Assembly: GCF_000349325.1 (NCBI RefSeq)
Contig: NC_020504.1
Location: forward strand, 8,908,326 to 8,972,325
Direction: 5' to 3'
From: Streptomyces davaonensis JCM 4913
GTDB lineage: Bacteria; Actinomycetota; Actinomycetes; Streptomycetales; Streptomycetaceae
DNA length: 64,000 nucleotides
In this document: one piece after another, positions 25,560-34,050 of the stretch
Layout: the number at the start of each line of letters is the position of its first letter
Position numbering within the stretch: the first letter of the stretch is position 1
Made by a program: the position numbers and the translations under genes
Notes under the pieces: model-generated
The model's database searches: none
What the model was told of the DNA's origin: nothing
What the model saw: only the letters and a program-made list of their open reading frames with translations

Positions 25560-26374
25560 TCACGACCAACCGGTCGGCGCAGTACCGCCAACACGCTGGC
25601 GTGCACCAGCTCGATCTCCCCGTCCGGCCCGCCCAGCGCGCCCTGGAGCAGCTCCACCGCCCGCTCCCGCCGGGGCGGATCCGCCTGCCAGGGCCCGCCG
25701 CTCGCCAGCCACCAGGTCACATATGCCGGAACGGACACCGCGGCGCGCCGCTCGACCAGGAAGACATCCTCCACCACCAGACCGTTCCGTCCGGCGACGA
25801 CGGTGAGTTCGACGCAGGTCAGCCGGCGCCGGGTGAAGTCGTCGGCGGTGTCCTGGCCCAGCAGCCCGTGCACCCGAGCGCCCACCCGCCGGTCGAAGTC
25901 GTCGGTGGCCGCGCTGCGTCCGGCCGTCGCGGCACAGAGCAGCCCGTCCGGCGCCAGGAGGTGCCGCAAGCGGGTGAAGCAGTCGTCGTAGCGCGGATAC
26001 ATCCAGTGCAGGGCGGCGTTGCTGAACACCGCGTCGAAGGCTCCCGTCACTGCCTCGGGGTCGAGCAGGGAGCCGTGCCGGAACTCCAGCCGTCCCGCGC
26101 CCTGTTCACCGGTGCGGGCGCGGGCGTGGTGGAGCATGTCGGCGGAGACGTCGAGTCCGGTGACGTGTGCGGCCGTCGGCAGCCGGGTCAGCAACTCCTC
26201 GGTGAGCGCGCCGGTTCCGCATCCCACGTCCAGGGCGCGGCGCACCGCGCCGGGATCCGGGTGCAGCCCGGCCACCAGGGCGGCGTTACGGCGTTGGAGG
26301 CGGCCTGTGGCCTCGTCGTAGGAGTCGGCGGCGTGCCAGCGGTGCCGGCGGACGGTGGCGATGTCCTGCGTCAT
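25556..26374 (-). CDS. Class I SAM methyltransferase (trans-aconitate methyltransferase-like)
   Basis: 272 residues from ATG 26374. SAM motif I ALDVGCGTGALTEEL (~47-61), GLDVSADML acidic loop, and FDAVFSNAALHWM motif IV, the last typical of trans-aconitate/malonyl-ACP methyltransferases acting on carboxylates. The actual acceptor is unknown. It overlaps the upstream BKACE stop (ATGA) and the downstream MFS start, forming one operon. Confidence 0.85.
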   Translation of the reverse strand: MTQDIATVRRHRWHAADSYDEATGRLQRRNAALVAGLHPDPGAVRRALDVGCGTGALTEELLTRLPTAAHVTGLDVSADMLHHARARTGEQGAGRLEFRHGSLLDPEAVTGAFDAVFSNAALHWMYPRYDDCFTRLRHLLAPDGLLCAATAGRSAATDDFDRRVGARVHGLLGQDTADDFTRRRLTCVELTVVAGRNGLVVEDVFLVERRAAVSVPAYVTWWLASGGPWQADPPRRERAVELLQGALGGPDGEIELVHASVLAVLRRPVGRD

Positions 26375-27225
26375 TCGCGGGTCACCGGCTTCAGTCCGAT
26401 GATCGCCCGGGTCTCCTCCGGGGTGGCCGGCTCGCGGCCCAGCTCCTGGCCGATGCGGACGGCGCGCTCCACCAACCGGGCGTTGGCGGCGGGGGACTTG
26501 TGCGTCCAGTCGTCGTACGGGTTGTCCTCCAGGCCGACCCGCACATGTCCGCCGAGCGCCGTGGCGAGGGTGTTCGCCCGGGTCTGGTAGCGGCCGATGC
26601 CGGCCAGCGCCCAGGTGGCGCCCGGCGGCAGCGCGGCCAGCACCGCGGCCAGGTTCGCCGCGCTGACCGCGGCCGTGCCGAGGGAGCCGAGCAGGATGTT
26701 GGCGTAGAACGGCGGCTGTAGGACGCCCTTGTCGGCGAGGAAGGCCGCGTAGTCCGCCATGCCGACGTCGAAGATCTCCAGTTCCGGCACGACCTCGTGC
26801 TCGCGCATGGCGGTGGCCAACCCCTGGATGGTCTGCGGGGAGTTGACCGAGGGGCCGGTCGGGAAGTTCATCGAGCCGAGGGTGAGCGAGGCCATCTCGG
26901 GCCTGCCGGGCCCGGTGACGGTGAGCGAGGCGGCCCGCTTGTCGGTCTCGGACCAGTTGCGGCCGCTCGTGGTGACCACGACGACGATGTCGGGCGTCTC
27001 GGAGACGACCGCGTCGCAGATCTCCTGGAACCGCTCGGGCCGCCAGGTGGGTTCCTCGTCGGAGTCGCGGGCGTGCAGATGGACCATGGAGGCGCCGGCG
27101 TCACGGCAGCGGCGGACGTCCGCCGCGATCTCGGCCGGCTCCACCGGCACGGCCGGGACCTTGGCGCGGCGCGGGATCATTCCGGTGGGGCAGAGGTTGA
27201 CGATGAGCTTGTCGGCTAAACCCAT
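26371..27225 (-). CDS. Beta-keto acid cleavage enzyme (BKACE, DUF849)
   Basis: 284 residues from ATG 27225. A TIM-barrel with the family's zinc-binding histidines (MVHLHARD near residue 49), LTLGSMNFP, and the late GLEDNPYDD segment. Characterised BKACEs cleave 3-keto acids with acetyl-CoA to give acetoacetate and a CoA ester; substrates range from 3-keto-5-aminohexanoate to dehydrocarnitine. Finding one between a riboflavin-type cyclohydrolase and a methyltransferase is unusual and may reflect turnover or formation of a beta-keto precursor. Confidence 0.87.
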   Translation of the reverse strand: MGLADKLIVNLCPTGMIPRRAKVPAVPVEPAEIAADVRRCRDAGASMVHLHARDSDEEPTWRPERFQEICDAVVSETPDIVVVVTTSGRNWSETDKRAASLTVTGPGRPEMASLTLGSMNFPTGPSVNSPQTIQGLATAMREHEVVPELEIFDVGMADYAAFLADKGVLQPPFYANILLGSLGTAAVSAANLAAVLAALPPGATWALAGIGRYQTRANTLATALGGHVRVGLEDNPYDDWTHKSPAANARLVERAVRIGQELGREPATPEETRAIIGLKPVTRE

Positions 27226-27280
27226 GCGGAGCCTGCTTTCGAGGGATGAGCTGCGAGAACCTGGGTGCGGTCGTGCTCCG

Positions 27281-27913
27281 TCAGCTGCGCGGCTTGCTGG
27301 GTTCCGTCATGGGCCCGAGGCTCCCCAGGTGGCCGAGCACATAGTCCTTGGTCTCCAGGTAGCCGGAGTTGTGCGGGGTGACGAAACCGCCCCAGGGGAC
27401 GCGCTGGACCTCCAGGCCCGCGGTCTCCAACGCCGAGATTTTCAGGGGGTTGTTGGTGGCGAGTCTGAGTCGCACGACACCGAACTCGCGCAGTACCGCG
27501 GCGGCGTCGGTGTAGTCGCGATCGTCGACCGGCAGTCCGAGCGCCAGATTGGCCTCGGCGGTGTTCATGCCCTGCTCCTGAAGGGCGTAGGCCCTGATCT
27601 TGTTGGCGAGGCCGATCCCGCGGCCCTCATGGTCCAGCAGATAGAGCAGGATGCCGTGGTCGCTCTCCAGCACGGCGTCGAGCGCTGCGGACAACTGGCT
27701 GCCGCAGTCGCAGCGCAGCGAGCCGAGGATGTCGCCGGTCGCGCACGCGCTGTGCAGCCGGACGAGGGGCGCGCACTCCTCGGCGCGCTCGGTCCGGTGC
27801 ACCGCCGCAATGACACTCTCGGGACCATTTCTCGCCCTGCCGAAAACGTGCAACCTCACCTCTCCGCCGGAAATCGGCAATGTGCAGCTGGCCTGGCTGA
27901 CGATATGCGGCAT
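27281..27913 (-). CDS. ribA: GTP cyclohydrolase II
   Basis: 210 residues from ATG 27913. The zinc ligands of RibA are present (Cys57, Cys68 and Cys70 in CATGDILGSLRCDC), followed by HEGRGIGLANKIRAY and LRLATNNPLKISAL. The enzyme opens the imidazole ring of GTP to give the diaminopyrimidine that starts riboflavin (and toxoflavin-type) biosynthesis. It is a stand-alone RibA, not the RibBA fusion found in actinobacterial rib operons, and it has no ribD or ribH beside it. A DHBP synthase (55584) and a riboflavin synthase (29918) lie elsewhere in the window, so this is part of a cluster-borne flavin set. Confidence 0.95.
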   Translation of the reverse strand: MPHIVSQASCTLPISGGEVRLHVFGRARNGPESVIAAVHRTERAEECAPLVRLHSACATGDILGSLRCDCGSQLSAALDAVLESDHGILLYLLDHEGRGIGLANKIRAYALQEQGMNTAEANLALGLPVDDRDYTDAAAVLREFGVVRLRLATNNPLKISALETAGLEVQRVPWGGFVTPHNSGYLETKDYVLGHLGSLGPMTEPSKPRS

Positions 27914-28037
27914 GGGATTCCTTCAGGGCGCGCGAAATGTCACGGCGTACGGATCCTCTTCCCAAACCAGGTTACAAGCGGTTTCGGGCAACAGAATACG
28001 AGTCGGATTTCTGACGTGAAACCGTTCATCGGTCCGT

Positions 28038-28058
28038 CCGATATGGCGGACATATCGG
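28038..28058. promoter_or_regulatory. Palindrome in the ribA / GGT divergent intergenic region
   Basis: CCGATAT (28038-28044) and ATATCGG (28052-28058) form a perfect 7-bp inverted repeat around GGCGGAC. It is the clearest symmetry in the 357-bp gene-free stretch 27914-28270, which must hold promoters for the divergent ribA-led and GGT-led operons. No riboswitch fold was recognised here. Confidence 0.4.
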
Positions 28059-28270
28059 TCAGTTCCGACGAGTCGCGTTCAACTGCCCAGGTGAGCGGGC
28101 GCGTCGTTCGGCCAATCTCCCGGAAGCGCTTACTCGTAAGGGTGATGACAGCCCCCACGGTTCCTCCATAAGGTCGGCCGGGTGGACGCGACTTCCATTC
28201 TTCTCCGCCGCTCAAGAGAATCAGGTCATCCGGTTTTTTGGACCGTCGATCCCACTTCGGTGGTGTGGCC

Positions 28271-29872
28271 ATGCGGGTGATTCTCCGTGATCGCCAACAG
28301 TGGGGGAGCCGGGGCGTCGTGTCGGCCGGCTCCTCGGCCGCCGCCCTCGCCGCGCTGAGCGTCCTGGACGAGGGCGGCACGGCCTTCGACGCGGCGATCA
28401 CCGCCTCGGCGTTCCTCACCGTCGCCATGCCGATGGCTTCGGGACCGGGCGGCGACGCCACCGCCGTGCTGCACCCGCGCGGGGAGGGCGCCCCGCTCGC
28501 CCTGCTCGGCCTCGGCCGGGCCCCGCTCGCCGCCGGACCGCGGGCCTTCGAGGAGCGCGGACTGGACGGCGTGCCCCGCACCGGCATCCTCTCGGTCACC
28601 ACCCCCGGACTGCTGGACGCCTGGTACGCGGTCCACGAGCGCTTCGGCACCCTCCCGCTCGCCCGGCTCCTGCGCCCCGCGGCCCGGGCCGCCGCGGACG
28701 GCGCGGTGATCACCGGCCAGTTCCAGCGCTGGACCAGGGATAACCTCCAGGTGCTGGAGCAGCCGGAGTTCCACGAGGTCTACCGGCGCGCCGGTGAGCG
28801 GGAGTCCGTGGGCAGCCGCCTGCCCCAGCCCGGCCTCGCCCGCCTGTACGACAGAGCGGGCCGCTCCGGCCGGGCCGAACTGCGGGACTGGATCGCCGTA
28901 CTGACCGGCGAGTCGAGCGAGCACCTCGGTGGCCTGGTGCGCGGCGAGGATGTGCGCGCCACCACCGCCCGCCTGGTCCCCGCCCTGGTCGGGGAGGTGG
29001 CCGGACGGCGCGTAGCCGTACCGCCCGCCCCCACCCAGGGGCCGCTGATGCTCCAGAACCTGCTGCTCTACGAGGCGTTACGGGCCGAGGGCGAGCGCAC
29101 CGACTCGGCTGCCGGAGTCCATCTCCTCGCCGAGGCCGTCCACCAGACCTTCGGCTGGCGCCTGGACCACCTCGGCGACCCCGACGCCGACGGACCGCCC
29201 CGGCCCGACCCCCTCGACGAGCGGACCCTCGCAGGGCTCCGGCGCGGCATCGACCCTGACAAGCGCAGTCCTTGCCGGTACGCCGGTCACTACTCGCACG
29301 GCGACACCACCCACTTCGTCATCGCCGACGGCTCCGGCAACGCCGTGACCTGGGTGCAGAGCCTGGGCCTCGGCTTCGGCGCGGGGGTCGGGCCCGCGGA
29401 GGCGGGACTGCTGCTCTGCAACCGCCTGGGTCGCAGTACGACGCTGGATCCGCGCCACGCCAACCAGGTCAGGCCCGGCGCGCGGCCCGTCAACACCATC
29501 TTCCCCTGGACGATCAGCGAGGGCCCGGACGTCCGCTGGCTGGGCGGAACACCCGGCGGCGACGGTCAGTGCCAGTGGAACACCCAGGTCGCGGCGGCCC
29601 TGCTGTTCGACGACAGCACCCCGCTGCGCGCGCTGTCCGGGCCGCGCTGGACCTACTTCCCCGGCAGCGACCGCATCGAGGCCGGACGCCCCGAGCAGCT
29701 CCACGTCGACGAGACGATGCCCGAGGAGACCGTGGCGGAACTGGTGCGCCGGGGCCATGAGGTCGTGCGCAAGGCGAGCGTCGGCGGGGTCAACCGGGTG
29801 GTCGGCGGCCACGGCGGCGCGCTGTACGGGCTGGACGACGGACGGCAGGAGGGGCTCACGGCGGCCCTGTGA
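28271..29872 (+). CDS. Gamma-glutamyltransferase-family Ntn hydrolase
   Basis: 533 residues from ATG 28271; the frame opens slightly earlier. It begins with the GGT-type SAGSSAAALAALSVLDEGGTAFDAA segment and has the autocleavage/catalytic motif GDTTHFVIADGSGNAV, with Thr346 as predicted nucleophile of the small subunit, and the late GGTPGGDGQCQW oxyanion segment. There is no signal peptide, so unlike classical GGT it is probably cytoplasmic. Homologues in natural-product clusters remove gamma-glutamyl protecting groups or hydrolyse amides. A TTA codon is at 29078-29080. It is first in a plus-strand run with riboflavin synthase and transporter genes. Confidence 0.85.
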   Translation: MRVILRDRQQWGSRGVVSAGSSAAALAALSVLDEGGTAFDAAITASAFLTVAMPMASGPGGDATAVLHPRGEGAPLALLGLGRAPLAAGPRAFEERGLDGVPRTGILSVTTPGLLDAWYAVHERFGTLPLARLLRPAARAAADGAVITGQFQRWTRDNLQVLEQPEFHEVYRRAGERESVGSRLPQPGLARLYDRAGRSGRAELRDWIAVLTGESSEHLGGLVRGEDVRATTARLVPALVGEVAGRRVAVPPAPTQGPLMLQNLLLYEALRAEGERTDSAAGVHLLAEAVHQTFGWRLDHLGDPDADGPPRPDPLDERTLAGLRRGIDPDKRSPCRYAGHYSHGDTTHFVIADGSGNAVTWVQSLGLGFGAGVGPAEAGLLLCNRLGRSTTLDPRHANQVRPGARPVNTIFPWTISEGPDVRWLGGTPGGDGQCQWNTQVAAALLFDDSTPLRALSGPRWTYFPGSDRIEAGRPEQLHVDETMPEETVAELVRRGHEVVRKASVGGVNRVVGGHGGALYGLDDGRQEGLTAAL

Positions 29873-29917
29873 GCGCCGTACCGAAGGAAGTTGACCGACC
29901 AGCGAAGGGGACACGTC

Positions 29918-30397
29918 ATGGATCGCATCGGAGTCGTCGACACCATGTTCGCGCGCGTCGACATGGGATCGATCGCCGAGCGCAGGCTCGCCGGGATGGA
30001 GGGATTCGGTGCCCGTTTCAAGGTCGTCCGGCGCACCGTGCCGGGGTTCAAGGACCTCGCGGTGGCCGCCCGTCAGCTGATCGAGCGGGAGAACTGCGAG
30101 GTCGTCATCGCCTGCGGGATGCCGGGCGGCGCCGAGCTGGACCAGGTCTGCGCGCATGAGGCGGCGCAGGGGATCATGCTCGCCCAGGTGCTGACGGGCA
30201 AACACATCCTCGAAGTCTTCGTGCACGCCCAGGAGGAGCCGGATCCGGCCAGGCTCACCGAGCTGTGCCGCCACCGTGTCGGCTCGCACGCCTTGAACGC
30301 GTATTGGCTGCTGTACGCGCCCGAGGAGTTGCGCAAGAGAGCCGGCCAGGGCATTCGACAGGGCGGCCCGGACGCCGGACCCCTCCCGGGGGCGTGA
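29918..30397 (+). CDS. ribC: Archaeal-type riboflavin synthase
   Basis: 159 residues from ATG 29918, with GAAGGGG upstream. The sequence follows the archaeal RibC pattern closely: IGVVDTMFARVDMGS, RRTVPGFKDLAVAARQLI, IACGMPGGAELDQVCAHEA, LAQVLTGKHILEVFVH and a C-terminal SHALNAYWLLYAPEE. The archaeal enzyme is paralogous to lumazine synthase and converts two 6,7-dimethyl-8-ribityllumazine molecules to riboflavin. It is unrelated to the trimeric RibE normally used by Streptomyces. Its occurrence here indicates transfer or specialised use. The symbol follows archaeal usage. A role in a modified lumazine/flavin reaction is possible. Confidence 0.88.
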   Translation: MDRIGVVDTMFARVDMGSIAERRLAGMEGFGARFKVVRRTVPGFKDLAVAARQLIERENCEVVIACGMPGGAELDQVCAHEAAQGIMLAQVLTGKHILEVFVHAQEEPDPARLTELCRHRVGSHALNAYWLLYAPEELRKRAGQGIRQGGPDAGPLPGA

Positions 30398-30534
30398 CGG
30401 AAATTCGCTCATTGCCGGTGAAGCGGGTTGCATGACCGGTTTATTTCTTACCCGGATATTCGTTGCGAGTATCCCTCCGAGTGGACTAACTTGCGTGGAG
30501 CGCAACTTGATCCGCATTCGCCAGGGACGGTTGA

Positions 30535-31419
30535 GTGTTCCCACGAAGTGCCACGCGCGACACGTCGCGATCCGAAGCAGACAACCAAGAGAGTGTCACA
30601 GCCGACGAGTCCGAGAGCGCTCGATCGATCGGCCCGGAGAAAAGTACCGGGAGACAGAAATCGCGGCGCCGCTCAAATGGCCGCGGTATCGGCATCCTGG
30701 CACCACTCCTGCTCGGATTGCTCCTGGTCGCTCTCTGGGACGCCGTAACCCGCTTCGGCGCCGTCTCCACATTCTTCCTGCCCACTCCCTATTCCATTGC
30801 GAAGGAGCTGGTAAGCCAATCGCAGGACGGTTTTCTGCTCGACTACCTCGCACAGACCGTGACCGAGAGCGTCGCGGGCAGTGCGCTGGGTCTGGCCGTC
30901 GCCCTCCCGCTCGCCTACCTCATCGCCCGCAACCGCGTGGCCGCCGCCGCCCTTCAGCCCTATGTGGCCGCCTCCCAGGCGGTGCCCGCGGTGGCGCTCG
31001 CCCCGCTGCTCGCCCTCTGGTTCGGCTACGGGCTGCTGCCCATCGCCGTCCTCTGCGCCCTGCTGGTGTTCTTCCCGATCCTGGTCAGCACGGTCGTGGG
31101 GCTGCGGCAGATCGACCCGGACGTCATGAACGCCGCACGGGTCGACGGGGTGGGCCGGGTGCAGATGCTGCGGCACATCGAGTGGCCGCTCGCCCTGCCG
31201 AGCACCCTCGCGGGCATCCGGGCCGGTCTCACCCTCTCCGTCACCGGAGCCGTCGTCGGCGAGTTCGTGGTCGGCGGTGACGGCCTCGGCCAGCTCCTGA
31301 CCGTCCAGCGCAGTGAGGCGGACACCGTCGGCCTGTTCGCCACCCTGTGCGTCCTGACCCTCCTCGCCGCCTGCTTCTACGGCCTGATGCTGCTGCTGGA
31401 GCGCTGGGCGCGCTGGTGA
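30535..31419 (+). CDS. ABC transporter permease (RibX/SsuC/ThiX type)
   Basis: 294 residues from GTG 30535 with a moderate AGGGACGG upstream. A polar N-terminal extension of ~50 residues precedes six hydrophobic segments and the EAA loop (DVMNAARVDGVGRVQMLRHIEWPLALPS), typical of nitrate/taurine/thiamine-precursor/riboflavin permeases. It is followed by an NMT1-like lipoprotein but no ATPase gene is found in the window. This matches RibXY-like riboflavin or pyrimidine-precursor importers, in which the ATPase may be shared. A small hairpin TTGCG/CGCAA lies at 30491-30505 in the leader. Confidence 0.85.
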   Translation: MFPRSATRDTSRSEADNQESVTADESESARSIGPEKSTGRQKSRRRSNGRGIGILAPLLLGLLLVALWDAVTRFGAVSTFFLPTPYSIAKELVSQSQDGFLLDYLAQTVTESVAGSALGLAVALPLAYLIARNRVAAAALQPYVAASQAVPAVALAPLLALWFGYGLLPIAVLCALLVFFPILVSTVVGLRQIDPDVMNAARVDGVGRVQMLRHIEWPLALPSTLAGIRAGLTLSVTGAVVGEFVVGGDGLGQLLTVQRSEADTVGLFATLCVLTLLAACFYGLMLLLERWARW

Positions 31420-31502
31420 CCCAACGCCGCGGCGGCGCGGCACACCTCCCCTACCCCTGCCCTCAGAACCGGATTGACGTGCCATCAGAAAGAGCTCAGT
31501 CC

Positions 31503-32561
31503 ATGAGAGTTGTCACCGGATCCGCCGTCCCGCGCCGCCGCTTCGTCACCGCGGCCGCCGCCGTAGCCCTGCTGGCGACGACCCTCGCGTCCTGCGCCGA
31601 GGAACCGAACGCCGACGACAAGAGCGACGCAGGCGGAGGCGGCACCACCTCGCTCACGCTCGGCCTCACCTACATCCCGAACATCCAGTTCGCGCCCTTC
31701 TACGTGGCCGAGGAGAAGGGCTACTACAAGGACGCCGGACTCGATGTGACGCTCCATCACCACAGCGCCAGCGAGGACCTGTTCGGCGGAGTGAAGGCGG
31801 GCAAGGAGGACCTCCTCATCGCCGGCGGCGACGAGATCGTCCAGGGCCGTGCCGGTGACATTCCGGTCGTCAACGTCATGACGCTCTACAAGAACTACCC
31901 GGTGGCCCTGCTGGTCCGGGACGACTCCTCCATCAGCGATGCCGCCGGTCTGAAGGGCAAGACCATCGGGGTCCCGGGACCGTACGGCGAGACCTACTTC
32001 GGTCTGCTCGCACTGCTCGCTGAGGGCGGGCTCACCACCGAGGACGTGGACGTGAAGTCCATCGGCTACACCCAGCAGGCGGCCCTCACCGCCAAGCGGG
32101 TCGACGGAGTGATGGGCTTCGTCAACAACGACCAGGTCCAGTTCGAGCAGGCGGGCCTGGACGTACGCGCCGTCCGGCTGGCGGAGGGGACCGACGGCGC
32201 CCCCCTGATCTCGTCGGGCATCGGAACCTCCGACAGCTTCCTGAAGAAGCGCCCCGACGATGTACGGAAGTTCGTGGCGGCCACCTTGCGCGGTGTCGAG
32301 TTCACCCTGGCCAACCCCGAGGAAGCGATCGAGCTGAGCCGCGCCCACATCCCCACGCTGAAGGACGCCAAGAGCGAGGCCTCGGCGCTGGCGGTGCTGA
32401 AGGCGTCGGCGCCCCTCATCCGCGGCAGCGGTGGACGGCTCGGGGAGAGCGACCCGCAGACCTGGAGCCGCATGGCGGACTTCATGAAGGAGACGGGCCT
32501 GATCAAGAAGGAGATCCCTGCCGAACAGGCCTACACCAACGACTACCTGCCCAAGGAGTGA
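31503..32561 (+). CDS. NMT1/THI5-like substrate-binding lipoprotein (RibY-like)
   Basis: 352 residues from ATG 31503. The signal peptide has a twin-arginine-like PRRRFVTAAAA start and a lipobox LASC (Cys at ~31), so it is exported and lipid-anchored. The body matches NMT1/THI5 binding proteins (YIPNIQFAPFYVAEEKGYYKDAGLDVTL, IAGGDEIVQGRA). Family members bind thiamine pyrimidines, sulfonates or, in RibY, riboflavin. Given riboflavin synthase two genes upstream and an FMN-reductase-like gene downstream, a flavin-type ligand is the best guess. Confidence 0.87.
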   Translation: MRVVTGSAVPRRRFVTAAAAVALLATTLASCAEEPNADDKSDAGGGGTTSLTLGLTYIPNIQFAPFYVAEEKGYYKDAGLDVTLHHHSASEDLFGGVKAGKEDLLIAGGDEIVQGRAGDIPVVNVMTLYKNYPVALLVRDDSSISDAAGLKGKTIGVPGPYGETYFGLLALLAEGGLTTEDVDVKSIGYTQQAALTAKRVDGVMGFVNNDQVQFEQAGLDVRAVRLAEGTDGAPLISSGIGTSDSFLKKRPDDVRKFVAATLRGVEFTLANPEEAIELSRAHIPTLKDAKSEASALAVLKASAPLIRGSGGRLGESDPQTWSRMADFMKETGLIKKEIPAEQAYTNDYLPKE

Positions 32562-32623
32562 GGCGAGCCACGCCCGCACTCCGCTGAAAGTCGAACCAGT
32601 CGCTACGGGAAGGAACGAGAAGA

Positions 32624-33397
32624 ATGGCTCTCAAGGCTCTCATTCTCAACACCACTCTGCGCCGGTCACCCAGCCGCTCGCAGACCCAGGGACTCATCGA
32701 CAAGGCGGTCCCCCTCTATGAGAAGGAAGGGATTGAGACCGAGGTCGTCCGTGTCATCGACCATGACATCGAGCAGGAGTACTGGGACGACTACGACGAC
32801 TGGAACGCCGGCGAGAAGGCGCGCCGAGAGGACGAGTGGCCCTGGCTGCTGGAGAAGATCAGGGAGGCGGACATCCTGGTGATCGCCACCCCGATCACCC
32901 TCAACATGTGCACCTCCGCCGCCCACGTCATCCTCGAGAAGCTCAACCTCATGGACGAGCTGAACGGCGACACCAAGCAGTTCCCGCTGTACAACAAGGT
33001 CGCGGGGTTACTCATGTGCGGCAACGAGGACGGCGCCCACCATGTCGCCGGCACCGTGCTGAACAACCTCGGACGGCTCGGCTACAGCGTGCCGCCGAAC
33101 GCCGCGGCGTACTGGCTCGGCCCGGCCGGCACCGGCCCCGGCTACATCGAGGGCAAGGGCGACCGGCACTTCCACACCAACAAGCTGATCCGCTTCATGG
33201 TGGCCAACACCTCCCACCTGGCCCGCATGCTCCAGGAGACCCCGTACACCACGGACCTGGAGGCCTGTGCCCAGGCGGCCCGGGAGGAGAGCGACGACGT
33301 GTTCGCGATCCGGGTCAACGTGAACACCCCGGCCATCCGCTACAAGCGGTTCCAGAAGCTCGGTGAGGTCAAGGTCGAGGAGAGCCAACTCGGCTGA
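32624..33397 (+). CDS. Flavodoxin-like / NADPH-dependent FMN reductase family protein
   Basis: 257 residues from ATG 32624, with GGAAGGAACGAG upstream. It has a flavodoxin-like fold: N-terminal LILNTTLRRSPSRSQTQGL phosphate loop, ADILVIATPITLNMCTSAAH flavin-binding strand, and VAGLLMCGNEDGAHHVAGT, as in NAD(P)H-dependent FMN reductases. A C-terminal extension of ~70 residues follows the fold. It could reduce FMN for a cluster oxygenase or act on a flavin-like product. A TTA codon is at 33008-33010. It is the last gene before a clear terminator at 33410-33437. Confidence 0.85.
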   Translation: MALKALILNTTLRRSPSRSQTQGLIDKAVPLYEKEGIETEVVRVIDHDIEQEYWDDYDDWNAGEKARREDEWPWLLEKIREADILVIATPITLNMCTSAAHVILEKLNLMDELNGDTKQFPLYNKVAGLLMCGNEDGAHHVAGTVLNNLGRLGYSVPPNAAAYWLGPAGTGPGYIEGKGDRHFHTNKLIRFMVANTSHLARMLQETPYTTDLEACAQAAREESDDVFAIRVNVNTPAIRYKRFQKLGEVKVEESQLG

Positions 33398-33409
33398 ACC
33401 CGAGAGCGA

Positions 33410-33437
33410 AAGCCGGGCGCTTTTTGGCGCCCGGCTT
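33410..33437 (+). terminator. Intrinsic terminator after the flavin/transport operon
   Basis: An 11-bp perfect stem, AAGCCGGGCGC (33410-33420) and GCGCCCGGCTT (33427-33437), with loop TTTTTG. It lies 13 bp after the reductase stop, between convergent genes, so it may serve both strands. Confidence 0.85.
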
Positions 33438-33452
33438 CCCATAGGGTTCTGT

Positions 33453-33902
33453 TCAAGGGATTTCGACGTCGTCGTCGGAACGGCCGTCCAGAAAGTAGAG
33501 CGCGGCCTGGGTGCGGTCCGTGGCACCGATCTTGGTGTAGATCGCGCTGAGATGGTTCTTGACGGTTTTCTCGGAGATGGCGAGATTCTGCGCGATCCTG
33601 CGGTTGCTCATCCCCTCGGTGATCAGCCGCAGCACGTCCGTCTCCCGGGACGTCAGCCGCCGTACGCCGCCCTCCGGGGGCCGGACGGGGACCACCGCGA
33701 CCTGGTCCGCTCGCATCGCGTAGAGCGCGGCCTGGGTACGGCCGGTGGCGCCGATCTTGGCGTAGATGGTGGAGAGATGGTTCTTGACGGTCTTTTCGGA
33801 GATCCCGAGAATTCTGGAGATCTTTCGATTGCTCATCCCTTTGGGCACGAGCCGCAGAATGTCCAGCTCTCGGCGCGTCAGATTGCTCGTGGATAAGTCC
33901 AA
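33453..33902 (-). CDS. Tandem double-HTH LuxR-type regulator
   Basis: 149 residues from TTG 33902, preceded by GAGGAGAAGAC; no better start exists upstream. The whole protein consists of two LuxR/GerE helix-turn-helix domains: residues ~8-65 (LTRRELDILRLVPKGMSNRK...SEKTVKNHLSTIYAKIGA) and ~85-143 (LTSRETDVLRLITEGMSNRR...SEKTVKNHLSAIYTKIGA). They are joined by a short Pro/Val linker and have no receiver or ligand domain. The two halves are about two-thirds identical and the DNA repeats as well, indicating internal duplication. The third codon is TTA (33896-33894), so bldA control is likely. It is divergent from the PPTase gene. Confidence 0.83.
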   Translation of the reverse strand: MDLSTSNLTRRELDILRLVPKGMSNRKISRILGISEKTVKNHLSTIYAKIGATGRTQAALYAMRADQVAVVPVRPPEGGVRRLTSRETDVLRLITEGMSNRRIAQNLAISEKTVKNHLSAIYTKIGATDRTQAALYFLDGRSDDDVEIP

Positions 33903-34050
33903 GTCTTCTCCTCGGGCACTTTTTGCGCAACGAGGGGATTGTCGCGCAAGCCACCCTGGAATATCAAGGCAAGTCAGCGACAAGAGAGTTGGCGGGAATT
34001 CGATCTCGGTGCTCTTGTCGCCGCATTCTGTTCCTGGGACGGTCGGGGCC

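Noticed and set aside
27914..28270. A second FMN riboswitch upstream of ribA or the GGT homologue
   Set aside because: None of the conserved RFN blocks could be found on either strand; only a palindrome was seen.
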